A stretch of 5,729 nucleotides of DNA. It comes from Candidatus Roizmanbacteria bacterium RIFCSPHIGHO2_02_FULL_43_11. GTDB taxonomy: Bacteria > Patescibacteriota > Microgenomatia > UBA1406 > HO2-37-13b. The notes under the pieces were generated by a model, which made no database searches, had not been told where the DNA came from, and was given only the letters and a program-made list of their open reading frames with translations. Position 1 is the first letter of the stretch. Each line of letters starts with the position of its first letter. The stretch covers positions 4,136-9,864 of the forward strand of contig MFZT01000028.1 of the NCBI GenBank assembly GCA_001789515.1. Direction: 5' to 3'. Below, in pieces: positions 1 through 4,750 of the stretch. Position numbers and translations under genes: made by a program.

Positions 1-97
1 TCACCCCGGCGCGGGTTCGGCCTTGGCCGGCATTGCTCCCAGGCAGGGCAGCCTGGGGCAGATCACAGCTCTCGCTTGCTGCAAAGACACAACTCAT
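1..97 (-). CDS. Possible 5' end of a short ORF, truncated by window edge
   Basis: An ATG at 97-95 is preceded by AAAGGAG with 8 bases between AGGAG and the start, a good ribosome binding site. The frame stays open for 32 codons to the window edge, beginning MSCVFAASESCDLPQAALPG. The residues match no family I know and show no membrane segment or clear motif. Against it being a gene, the same bases form several strong hairpins, notably a perfect 7-bp stem at 38-44/51-57, as expected of a structured RNA. Either the SD is real and the upstream region is a regulated leader, or the match is chance inside an RNA gene. Confidence 0.25.
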   Translation of the reverse strand, partial: MSCVFAASESCDLPQAALPGSNAGQGRTRAGV

Positions 98-386
98 GAC
101 AGAGTCTCCTTTTGCCTTGTCTACGCTTCATGTGGGTAGATCCCACATGTGCCTTTCCAGCTGTAAGAGCCGGGGATGGGCAAAACAAGGCAGGGCATAC
201 CCACCCATCTGCCCAACATCAATTTTTACTACGATTTTCTAACCGATAGTAAATAATAGAGTTGGATAGGTGTGTGAGTATCCCATGCCTTATTACGCAT
301 ATACAAGGGAACAATCGTCTGACTATTTTAAAACGCGCACAGGTCTGCAAAATGGCTCAGCGATTTAAGCCACACAACAACCTATA
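1..386 (-). ncRNA. Unidentified structured RNA or long structured leader
   Basis: I see no convincing long gene here, but a very strong minus-strand promoter lies just upstream and the transcript would fold extensively. Visible pairings (plus coordinates) are: 266-276 with 371-385 near the 5' end (10 bp, internal loop); hairpin 281-310 (TCCCATGC arm, 6-nt bulge); hairpin 225-253 (9 bp with one bulged base); hairpin 193-214 (5 bp); and a long-range stem 113-120/185-192 (8 bp) that encloses hairpins 129-149 (8 perfect bp) and 157-173 (6 bp). One pair in 157-173 is A-C on the plus strand but U-G on the minus strand, which favours the minus-strand RNA. Hairpins continue at 38-57, 18-29 and 5-15. 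GC content is higher than in the neighbouring genes toward the left end. I could not match it to RNase P RNA, tmRNA, SRP RNA, 6S RNA or a riboswitch class. The RNA may run past the window edge. It could instead be a 290-nt leader for the ORF starting at 97. Confidence 0.45.
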
Positions 387-392
387 AGGGGG

Positions 393-422
393 ATTATATA
401 CTCACACTCTTTGTTCTGTCAA
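393..422 (-). promoter_or_regulatory. Consensus sigma70 promoter, leftward
   Basis: On the minus strand TTGACA (422-417) is separated by 18 bp from TATAAT (398-393). Both hexamers are perfect. The expected start point is near 386, just where the first predicted RNA stem begins. The -35 box lies about 30 bp past the stop of the methyltransferase gene, so it drives an independent leftward transcript. This is the strongest promoter-like sequence in the window. Part of the spacer and -10 region (398-407) is also the right arm of a 10-bp inverted repeat with 272-281. Confidence 0.8.
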
Positions 423-452
423 GGACTTATCTCGGGGTAATATTCGAAGCTC

Positions 453-1124
453 TTACGCACGAGAGGAATAGGAAAGTTTCACAGCGCCCCAAAAACCTAC
501 AAGCGTGCGATACAGCACAAAGCACGTGTTCTGAATCCTATCCAGAAAAAAATTCTTCTCAACTTTTTCAAAGCATGTAATGGTATCAACAAGTCGCGGA
601 TGCCTGACATGGTGCGAGGTGAGTAAAATAATAGCAGTTGCAAAATTTGGGCCAGGATAATGCCATGTATCGTGAAAAGCCACAATTCCATTATCTATCA
701 CCTTTGGAAACCATAATTTCCAGTCTGACCACACAGACTTAAGCTCATGAGCCCCGTCAATAAAGATAAAACCAACCCGACCGTAGAAAGTATGCGATGC
801 GTTTTCAGATGTGTCCAGAATTGACTCAATATATGGGGAGACTCCTGCTTTATGAATGTTTCGTTTAAACTCGGCAAATGTGTTAACCTTACCAAATCTT
901 CTTCGGTGTTCAGAGTTGCCAGTATGCGGGTCTATAGCAACGATCTTTACGCCGCGCCCATCTCTAGAACCAAGCCCAAGACATATGGTAGATTTTCCCT
1001 TCCACGATCCAATTTCAACGATAGCGTTTCCTTTTTTGACTTTTTTTGCAGTTTCGTAAAGATAGTGCCCTTCGGCTTCTGTTAGCCATCCTCCTATATT
1101 ACGAGTGATGTTGGTGGGGCGCAT
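453..1124 (-). CDS. Class I SAM-dependent methyltransferase (Methyltransf_24-like)
   Basis: The 223-residue product resembles class I (Rossmann-fold) SAM-dependent methyltransferases of the Methyltransf_24 type. Visible features are the SAM-binding motif I, IVEIGSWKGKST (residues 35-46), an acidic motif II, IVAIDPHTG (61-69), and FIDGAHELKSVWSDW (121-135) leading to GIVAFHDTW (146-154), the usual end of the core. The N-terminal GWL...EG...LYE stretch, just before motif I, is also typical of this group, which supports the upstream ATG. There is no signal peptide. The substrate cannot be told from sequence; relatives act on small molecules, sugars or are uncharacterised. The ATG lies one base after the 3' end of tRNA-Leu, with no SD, so the gene must be co-transcribed with the tRNA and translated from a nearly leaderless end if the tRNA is cut out. 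The C-terminal 45 residues show no recognised motif. Confidence 0.82.
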   Translation of the reverse strand: MRPTNITRNIGGWLTEAEGHYLYETAKKVKKGNAIVEIGSWKGKSTICLGLGSRDGRGVKIVAIDPHTGNSEHRRRFGKVNTFAEFKRNIHKAGVSPYIESILDTSENASHTFYGRVGFIFIDGAHELKSVWSDWKLWFPKVIDNGIVAFHDTWHYPGPNFATAIILLTSHHVRHPRLVDTITCFEKVEKNFFLDRIQNTCFVLYRTLVGFWGAVKLSYSSRA

Positions 1125-1125
1125 G

Positions 1126-1208
1126 TGCCGGGGGAGGGAGTCGAACCCTCATGGCTTTGCGGCCACCGGTTTTTGAGACCGGCCTGTCTACCATTTCAGC
1201 ACCCCGGC
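1126..1208 (-). tRNA. trnL: tRNA-Leu (anticodon CAA)
   Basis: An 83-nt class II tRNA. The acceptor stem is GCCGGGG (1208-1202) with CCCCGGC (1133-1127), followed by discriminator A at 1126. The D-loop contains AATGGTAGAC. The anticodon arm is CCGGT-CTCAAAA-ACCGG, so the 7-base loop carries CAA, reading the leucine codon UUG. A long variable arm with a GGC/GCC stem follows, as expected for leucine tRNAs, then a T arm GAGGG-TTCGACT-CCCTC. The CCA end is not encoded and must be added after 3' processing. It is transcribed from the promoter near 1370 through two hairpins, and the methyltransferase ATG begins after a single spacer base. Confidence 0.96.
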
Positions 1209-1214
1209 AGGTTC

Positions 1215-1269
1215 GAATAGGTGTTTCAGGTTCCTGAAGCAGTGGCTACGGAACCCGAAACACCTATTC
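1215..1269 (-). repeat. 20-bp hairpin directly upstream of tRNA-Leu
   Basis: The arms 1215-1234 and 1250-1269 pair over 20 bp, including the run GAATAGGTGTTTC. The only imperfection is A-C on the plus strand, which becomes a G-U wobble in the minus-strand RNA, so the structure appears kept for the leftward transcript. The 15-base loop holds GTAGCCACTGCTTC (minus strand), shared with the neighbouring hairpin at 1277-1315. The hairpin ends six bases before the tRNA. No T tract follows, so it is not an intrinsic terminator; an RNase III or other processing site, or a protein-binding element, is possible. Confidence 0.85.
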
Positions 1270-1324
1270 TCACTTCTTTACTCAGCCAGGAAACAGTGGC
1301 TACTGTCTGAGTAAATCTGTTCAT
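1226..1324 (-). CDS. Possible 32-aa leader ORF across the two hairpins
   Basis: A frame from ATG (1324-1322) to TGA (1228-1226) reads through both hairpins and begins MNRFTQTVATVSWLSKEVRI. The repeated loop motif falls in the same frame twice, giving Val-Ala-Thr each time. AAGAAGG lies upstream, but about 13 bases from the ATG, too far for a good SD. There is no run of a single amino acid as in classical attenuation peptides. The open frame may be chance, because the hairpins alone explain the sequence symmetry. Confidence 0.2.
   Translation of the reverse strand: MNRFTQTVATVSWLSKEVRIGVSGSVATASGT
1277..1315 (-). repeat. 9-bp hairpin with the same loop motif
   Basis: The arms TTTACTCAG (1277-1285) and CTGAGTAAA (1307-1315) are perfect complements around a 21-base loop. 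The loop contains GTAGCCACTGTTTC on the minus strand, 13 of 14 bases identical to the loop of the hairpin at 1215-1269, although the two stems are unrelated in sequence. Inside the loop ACAGT and ACTGT could add a 5-bp inner stem. It lies between the tRNA promoter and the second hairpin, so both would be in the tRNA precursor. Confidence 0.75.
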
Positions 1325-1367
1325 TTATTCTTAATAACCTTCTTTTGAAGCAGCTCTGACTGAACTT

Positions 1368-1376
1368 ATTATAACA
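1368..1376 (-). promoter_or_regulatory. Extended -10 promoter for tRNA-Leu and methyltransferase
   Basis: On the minus strand TG-T-TATAAT (1376-1368) is a perfect extended -10 element. No good -35 hexamer is seen 16-18 bp upstream, which is common with extended -10 promoters. Transcription would start near 1361 and run through the two hairpins into the tRNA and the methyltransferase gene. No other promoter is apparent before these genes. Confidence 0.65.
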
Positions 1377-1380
1377 TCGT

Positions 1381-1595
1381 GAGTGATGGTTCTCCCGAGT
1401 CTCTTATGCAGGCTTGAGACGAATTAGGTCGCACTCTTTTTTCCCGGGCATTTTTTTCTACCAAAAATGTACAGAAGGCCTCAATCGTCCGGACAAAGGA
1501 ACCTTCGCTCGGTATGTAACGTCACAGTTTGAGGAAAGATATACGGAGGATTTGATAGATTGATTTGAGGTGAAGTTTAAATGGTCATGTCAGTC
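1381..1595. other. Intergenic region between divergent promoters
   Basis: About 215 bases separate the leftward tRNA promoter from the rightward operon promoter. I find no gene of convincing length here. Weak features are a 5-bp inverted repeat GTCTC/GAGAC around 1398-1420, runs of T at 1436-1442 and 1451-1457 either side of CCCGGG, and purine-rich GAGGAAAG and GGAGG stretches around 1533-1550 that precede no usable start codon. Confidence 0.5.
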
Positions 1596-1625
1596 TTCAT
1601 TACCGCTATAAGCATCCTGTATAAT
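1596..1625 (+). promoter_or_regulatory. Promoter of the plus-strand operon
   Basis: A perfect -10 hexamer TATAAT lies at 1620-1625, with a weak -35 candidate TTCATT at 1596-1601 (18-bp spacer). Transcription is expected to start near 1632, only a few bases before the ATG at 1636, and no SD lies between them. The first gene is therefore probably translated from a leaderless mRNA. Confidence 0.6.
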
Positions 1626-1635
1626 AAGAAAAAGT

Positions 1636-2058
1636 ATGCTTACAAAACAAACACAAGCGCACATCAGTGAATACTTTGAGCATGAACCAGTCGAAGTGGT
1701 GTTCTTCTTTGGGTCGCGAGCAAGCGGTTATCCCCATGGGGAAAGTGACTATGACTTTGGTGTGGTCTTTTCGAAAGGCCTGACAACAAAGCAGCGCTCT
1801 AAAAAGAGGCTTACGTATATTGGTGAACTTGGCAAAATCCTTGGTGTCGAAGCTGTCGATGTCGTGGATTTAGAAAAAGCGCCGGCGTATCTGAGGTATG
1901 CGGCGTTTGCCTCAAGGCAGGATATTGTATGTAAAAATGAGTCAGTACGCATCAATTTCGAGCATAAGGCAATGTCAAATTACTTTGATTGGTTGCCATA
2001 TATGCGAAGGCATTCATCCCTCAGCATCGCATCTATTGCACGTCATGGACTATCATGA
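1636..2058 (+). CDS. MNT-type nucleotidyltransferase (MntA-like), orphan
   Basis: A 140-residue protein of the minimal nucleotidyltransferase (MNT, polymerase-beta-like) family. The signature is FGSRASGYPHGESDYD: Gly26-Ser27 of the nucleotide-binding turn, then Asp38 and Asp40 for metal binding; the third acidic residue is probably Asp75 in VDVVDL. The C-terminal stretch with INFEHKAMSNYFDWLPYMRR resembles the usual tail of MntA proteins, so it appears full length. Characterised MntA proteins are antitoxins that transfer AMP from ATP onto a HEPN toxin (HepT). No HEPN ORF is next to it: upstream is promoter DNA and 29 bases downstream begins the CBS protein. It may act on another target, pair with a distant HEPN gene, or be a relic. 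All catalytic residues look intact. The ATG is chosen because the -10 box leaves almost no leader. Confidence 0.82.
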   Translation: MLTKQTQAHISEYFEHEPVEVVFFFGSRASGYPHGESDYDFGVVFSKGLTTKQRSKKRLTYIGELGKILGVEAVDVVDLEKAPAYLRYAAFASRQDIVCKNESVRINFEHKAMSNYFDWLPYMRRHSSLSIASIARHGLS

Positions 2059-2087
2059 ACATTGCCCAATTTATTGAAGGCTAAACC

Positions 2088-3155
2088 ATGCTTGTCAAAG
2101 ACATTCTCAAGAAAACAAACATCATCACGATATCTCCAGAAGACACTCTGTCTGCAGCCCTGCATCAACTCGGCTCTTCACATGATGCTGCTTTTATCTT
2201 TGATAGAAAAAAATTCCTTGGGGTCATTAACCCGTATTATGCAGTGATAAAGAAATCGTATCCTGCTCATACAAAGGTGACTACGAGTCTCATGCACCCC
2301 CCAAAGTTACAGATGAGTGATTCTATTGAAAAAGCAATCCGTCTCATGCAAGAATCAAAGATCCACTACTTACCAGTGTTTCAGGGAGATACTTTTAAAG
2401 GTATTGTATCAGCGAGACGAATTTTGAAGCATATTGTTGCATCGGAAAAACTGCGCATTCCCGTGTCTGAGGCTTTACGACAACATAATTTGCATCTTAT
2501 ACGCGATACAGAGTTCCTTTTTAAAGCGTTGTCTGAATTCAAGAATAAGAGAGTGTCAAAACTTGTTGTGATTGATGCGAAGGGTAAACTTACCGGAGTG
2601 CTGGCGTACTATGACATTTTAGATTACGTGGCAGAGCCTCGCAAGAGACTTGGCTTCGGTAGAAAAGGGCAGAGGGATCCCATATTGCAGAAACAGGTCA
2701 AAAAATTTCAACGTACACATGTCTTGACAGTCCCGTTAAACGCAACACTTGCCGACGCAACGAGTATGATTCTTGATCATGCAATCGGCAGTGTGGTTGT
2801 TCTTGACCATCAAAAACCCATCGGTATCATTACCACAAAGAGTATCTTTAGCCAATACTTATATAAACCGCGAAAACTTATTATTCAGTTCAACATAAGA
2901 GGCCTATCTACAGCAAGTGCTGCTGTAGCAGATAATTTTTATACAGTGTTTCAAAGGTTACTCGCGAAGGTGCCAAATGTTGATAAAGCAGAAGTTGTTA
3001 TCCAGGAGAAAAAACAAGGAGGCTTATACAAAGCTGGGATAAAAGTCGCTCAAAAAGGAGAAAAAAGCGTTGTTGTCTCATCCGAGAGCCACAATCTTCA
3101 ACTTATGCTTTTCAACCTCATCAAAAAAGTCAAACGCCTGTTACGTAAGGATTGA
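2088..3155 (+). CDS. Four-CBS protein with C-terminal HPF/RaiA-like domain
   Basis: The 355-residue soluble protein carries four CBS repeats, roughly residues 1-58, 65-118, 127-182 and 205-258, forming two Bateman modules. Each shows the usual sigma-hydrophobic pattern, for example KIHYLPVFQGDTFKGIVSAR in the second and GSVVVLDHQKPIGIITTKSI in the fourth. CBS pairs commonly bind AMP, ADP, ATP or SAM and switch an attached domain. Residues 262-355 follow the beta-alpha-beta-beta-beta-alpha order of the HPF/RaiA ribosome hibernation fold: strand KLIIQFNIRG, helix 274-295, strands 299-306, 313-320 and 326-333, then a basic helix ending KKVKRLLRKD. I infer an energy-sensing ribosome-binding factor. 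The domain assignment is by pattern only. AAGG lies about 7 bases before the ATG, a weak SD. It sits between an MNT nucleotidyltransferase and truB, in the same direction and closely spaced. Confidence 0.75.
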   Translation: MLVKDILKKTNIITISPEDTLSAALHQLGSSHDAAFIFDRKKFLGVINPYYAVIKKSYPAHTKVTTSLMHPPKLQMSDSIEKAIRLMQESKIHYLPVFQGDTFKGIVSARRILKHIVASEKLRIPVSEALRQHNLHLIRDTEFLFKALSEFKNKRVSKLVVIDAKGKLTGVLAYYDILDYVAEPRKRLGFGRKGQRDPILQKQVKKFQRTHVLTVPLNATLADATSMILDHAIGSVVVLDHQKPIGIITTKSIFSQYLYKPRKLIIQFNIRGLSTASAAVADNFYTVFQRLLAKVPNVDKAEVVIQEKKQGGLYKAGIKVAQKGEKSVVVSSESHNLQLMLFNLIKKVKRLLRKD

Positions 3156-3167
3156 CACTTCCACACT

Positions 3168-3797
3168 ATGAAAAAGGGGATTATCGCAGTCTACAAGCCT
3201 AAAGGCATAAGCTCATATGATGTCATCCGTAAACTGAAGCAGACATTTCCAGGTGAAAAAATCGGACATGGCGGAACGCTGGATCCGTTAGCAGAAGGCG
3301 TTCTTGTTGTGGGTATTGGCCAAGATGCAACACGTCAGTTAGGAGAAGTTTTGAAGGGCACACAAAAAGAGTATGAAGTGATCATAAAACTTGGTGAAAT
3401 ATCTGAAACAGACGACTCTGAAGGCCCCATTCATACAGGCTCCGATATAAAACCTTCCTTATCTCGGGTTACTGATGTTTTGCAGCAGTTCATGGGTGAA
3501 ATACTGCAGACACCTCCACAGTATTCTGCAGTCAAAGTGCACGGCAAACCAGCATACCTGCGAATGCGAAGAGGCGAAAAGGTTGTCCTAGAGCCTAGGA
3601 GGGTGGAAATATTGACAATCGACGTACAGAGTTACCAGTATCCTTTTTTTACATTACGTATTGTATGCGGATCGGGAGTGTATATTCGCTCCCTTGCGCG
3701 AGATATTGGGAGCGCACTAAAAACAGGAGCTTATGTGTATGAGCTTAAAAGGACAAGGGTTGGGGATTTTACAGAGGAAGGATCTAGTATAATATAG
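3168..3797 (+). CDS. truB: tRNA pseudouridine(55) synthase TruB
   Basis: TruB isomerises U55 to pseudouridine in the T loop of tRNAs, a cytoplasmic RNA modification that stabilises the tRNA elbow. The 209-residue product has the N-terminal VYKPKGISSYDVI, the catalytic box GHGGTLDPLAEGVLVV with nucleophile Asp39, the conserved KEYE with Tyr69, PPQYSAVKVHGKPAY (116-130), and SGVYIRSLARDIG (169-181) with Arg174. It is shorter than most bacterial TruB proteins (about 290-310 residues) because it ends just after the catalytic domain, without the C-terminal PUA-like part; short forms of this kind are plausible in small genomes. It starts 12 bases after the CBS gene with no SD, so coupling to upstream translation is likely. 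After its TAG stop the same frame stays open for 40 more codons into the serine repeats. Confidence 0.95.
   Translation: MKKGIIAVYKPKGISSYDVIRKLKQTFPGEKIGHGGTLDPLAEGVLVVGIGQDATRQLGEVLKGTQKEYEVIIKLGEISETDDSEGPIHTGSDIKPSLSRVTDVLQQFMGEILQTPPQYSAVKVHGKPAYLRMRRGEKVVLEPRRVEILTIDVQSYQYPFFTLRIVCGSGVYIRSLARDIGSALKTGAYVYELKRTRVGDFTEEGSSII
3788..3793 (+). promoter_or_regulatory. Possible -10 element at the 3' end of truB
   Basis: A perfect TATAAT overlaps the last codons of truB, 130 bases before the Lgt-like gene. There is no convincing -35 hexamer and no TG extension, so this is only a candidate for a secondary promoter that would transcribe the repeat region and the downstream genes. Confidence 0.3.
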
Positions 3798-3818
3798 AGG
3801 GATAGAGGGATAGAGGAG
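3795..3818 (+). repeat. Three tandem 8-bp units TAGAGGGA
   Basis: Two perfect copies of TAGAGGGA (3795-3802, 3803-3810) are followed by a partial copy TAGAGGAG (3811-3818). The first unit supplies the truB stop codon and the last supplies the GAGGAG SD of the small ORF at 3825. Slippage here could create or move that SD. Confidence 0.7.
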
Positions 3819-3824
3819 CATAGT

Positions 3825-3920
3825 GTGGGAGTTATCCTGAACTCTAGTTCATCTAGTTCATCTAGTTCATCTAGTTCATCTAGTTTACCTAGTTCATCTA
3901 GTTCACCTAGTTTTAACTAA
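3825..3920 (+). CDS. Small serine-rich ORF encoded by tandem repeats
   Basis: A GTG at 3825 follows GAGGAG with 6 bases between, the best SD in this operon. The frame is open for 31 codons: a short hydrophobic start (VGVILN), then a run of thirteen serines, LP, four serines, P and SFN, ending in TAA at 3918-3920, two bases before the ATG of the Lgt-like gene. Unit length 9 keeps the frame through all repeats. It could be a translated leader that couples translation to the Lgt-like gene, whose own start lacks an SD. It resembles no known family, and the ORF could simply be a product of repeat expansion. It is in the same frame as truB. Confidence 0.3.
   Translation: MGVILNSSSSSSSSSSSSSSLPSSSSSPSFN
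3844..3915 (+). repeat. Eight tandem 9-bp units, consensus CTAGTTCAT
   Basis: Eight contiguous units fill 72 bp between truB and the Lgt-like gene. The first four are identical CTAGTTCAT; the sixth is also perfect; the fifth (CTAGTTTAC), seventh (CTAGTTCAC) and eighth (CTAGTTTTA) are variants. Every unit contains CTAG, usually an avoided tetranucleotide in bacteria. The 9-bp period keeps one frame open as Ser codons. Identical neighbouring units suggest slipped-strand expansion and so length variation among strains. Confidence 0.95.
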
Positions 3921-3922
3921 TT

Positions 3923-4750
3923 ATGTTGCCAATCTTGTTGGATCTAAAAATTGTTAAAATCTACACATTCGGTGTTTTTCTTGTTCTTGCGCTCTTCTGG
4001 GGCCTCTTCTGGCTCTGGAAAAATCTCAAGCGGACCTCATTTAAAGAGGATCAGGTCTTTGATATCGTGTTCCTTTCTCTCATTGGTGGCTTCATTGCAG
4101 CACGGCTGGCATTTGTCGCTACGCACTTTGATAATTTTGGGTTTGATCTGCTTAAGTTCATTCTCATCAATGGTTACCCAGGACTTTCTCTGCCGGGTTT
4201 TCTTGTAGGGGGTTTTCTCACACTTGCCCTTATTGCACGCCTTGCACGACTCCCTTTTTTTGAGCTTGCTGCCTACTTAATACCGTCACTTTTTCTTGCA
4301 TTAGGAATTGGGAAGGTTGGAGCATTCTTTGCAGGGACAACCGTTGGGTCTGTCACAGCGTTTCCATTACACGTGCGTTATGTCGGGTTTGAGGGTTTAC
4401 GACATATTACTGCCCTCTATGAAGCCATTTTCATGTTTGTGGGCTTTGCTCTTTCCCAGCGCCTTCTTATGAATTATCGCCGCGATTCGATTAATGAAAG
4501 TTCAATCTTGAGCTTTTTTATTATTGTAGCAAGCTTTTCCAAGCTTATTCTTGACAACTTTAAAGAAGATATCGTATACTTCTCAGGTTTGCGGGTCACA
4601 GTTATCGTTTCATTCGTTCTGTTTGTGATATTGAGCATTACTGAACTTGTCAGGTACCGTTCATCTCTTACAGAAAAGGTGCGTTCGTTACTAAACACGC
4701 GTGCAAAAAACCATGGCAAAAAAATCTCATCTTACGAAAACACAGCTTGA
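3923..4750 (+). CDS. lgt: Divergent Lgt-like prolipoprotein diacylglyceryl transferase
   Basis: A 275-residue polytopic membrane protein with the layout of Lgt, which transfers diacylglycerol from phosphatidylglycerol to the lipobox cysteine of prolipoproteins. Lgt-like features are KIYTFGVFL near the N-terminus (Tyr14 aligns with E. coli Tyr26), GGFIAARLAFV (55-65), the signature-like GIGKVGAFFAGTTVG (128-142), and RHITALYEA (160-168). About six or seven hydrophobic segments are visible. By eye alignment to E. coli Lgt several important residues are changed: His103 to Pro91, Arg143 to Lys131, Asn146 to Ala134, Glu151 to Thr139, Arg239 to Lys207, Glu243 to Asp211. It may be a divergent enzyme, a paralogue with another lipid substrate, or inactive. 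The basic tail overlaps the next gene. The start lacks an SD and follows the serine ORF by two bases. Family membership is fairly sure, activity is not. Confidence 0.75.
   Translation: MLPILLDLKIVKIYTFGVFLVLALFWGLFWLWKNLKRTSFKEDQVFDIVFLSLIGGFIAARLAFVATHFDNFGFDLLKFILINGYPGLSLPGFLVGGFLTLALIARLARLPFFELAAYLIPSLFLALGIGKVGAFFAGTTVGSVTAFPLHVRYVGFEGLRHITALYEAIFMFVGFALSQRLLMNYRRDSINESSILSFFIIVASFSKLILDNFKEDIVYFSGLRVTVIVSFVLFVILSITELVRYRSSLTEKVRSLLNTRAKNHGKKISSYENTA

Noticed and set aside
33..242. A 69-codon plus-strand frame at the left end
   Set aside because: No SD, no family resemblance, and it runs antisense through the hairpin-rich region that has a strong promoter on the other strand.
1..386. 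RNase P RNA or tmRNA
   Set aside because: The GAGGAAAGTC-type core of RNase P and the tRNA-like ends and tag frame of tmRNA could not be found in the minus-strand sequence.
852..1085. Plus-strand frames of 67-77 codons
   Set aside because: They are antisense to the well-supported methyltransferase gene and show no motifs or start signals.
1215..1269. Intrinsic terminator
   Set aside because: The stem is strong but has no following T tract on the minus strand, and the tRNA gene lies immediately downstream.
1215..1315. Cobalamin riboswitch suggested by AGCCACTG in the loops
   Set aside because: Only the short GCCACTG string matches; the B12-box and the rest of the conserved core are missing and the string occurs twice in simple hairpin loops.
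1581..1670. A 29-codon ORF with GAGGTG upstream, overlapping the MNT gene start
   Set aside because: It contains the -10 box of the operon promoter, so it would not be on the main transcript, and it shows no motif.
3844..3915. CRISPR array or origin iterons
   Set aside because: Units are 9 bp and contiguous with no spacers, no cas or replication genes are nearby, and the repeats lie in a short gap inside an operon.
4474..4719. An 81-codon minus-strand frame
   Set aside because: It is antisense to the Lgt-like gene and has no start signal or recognisable domain.
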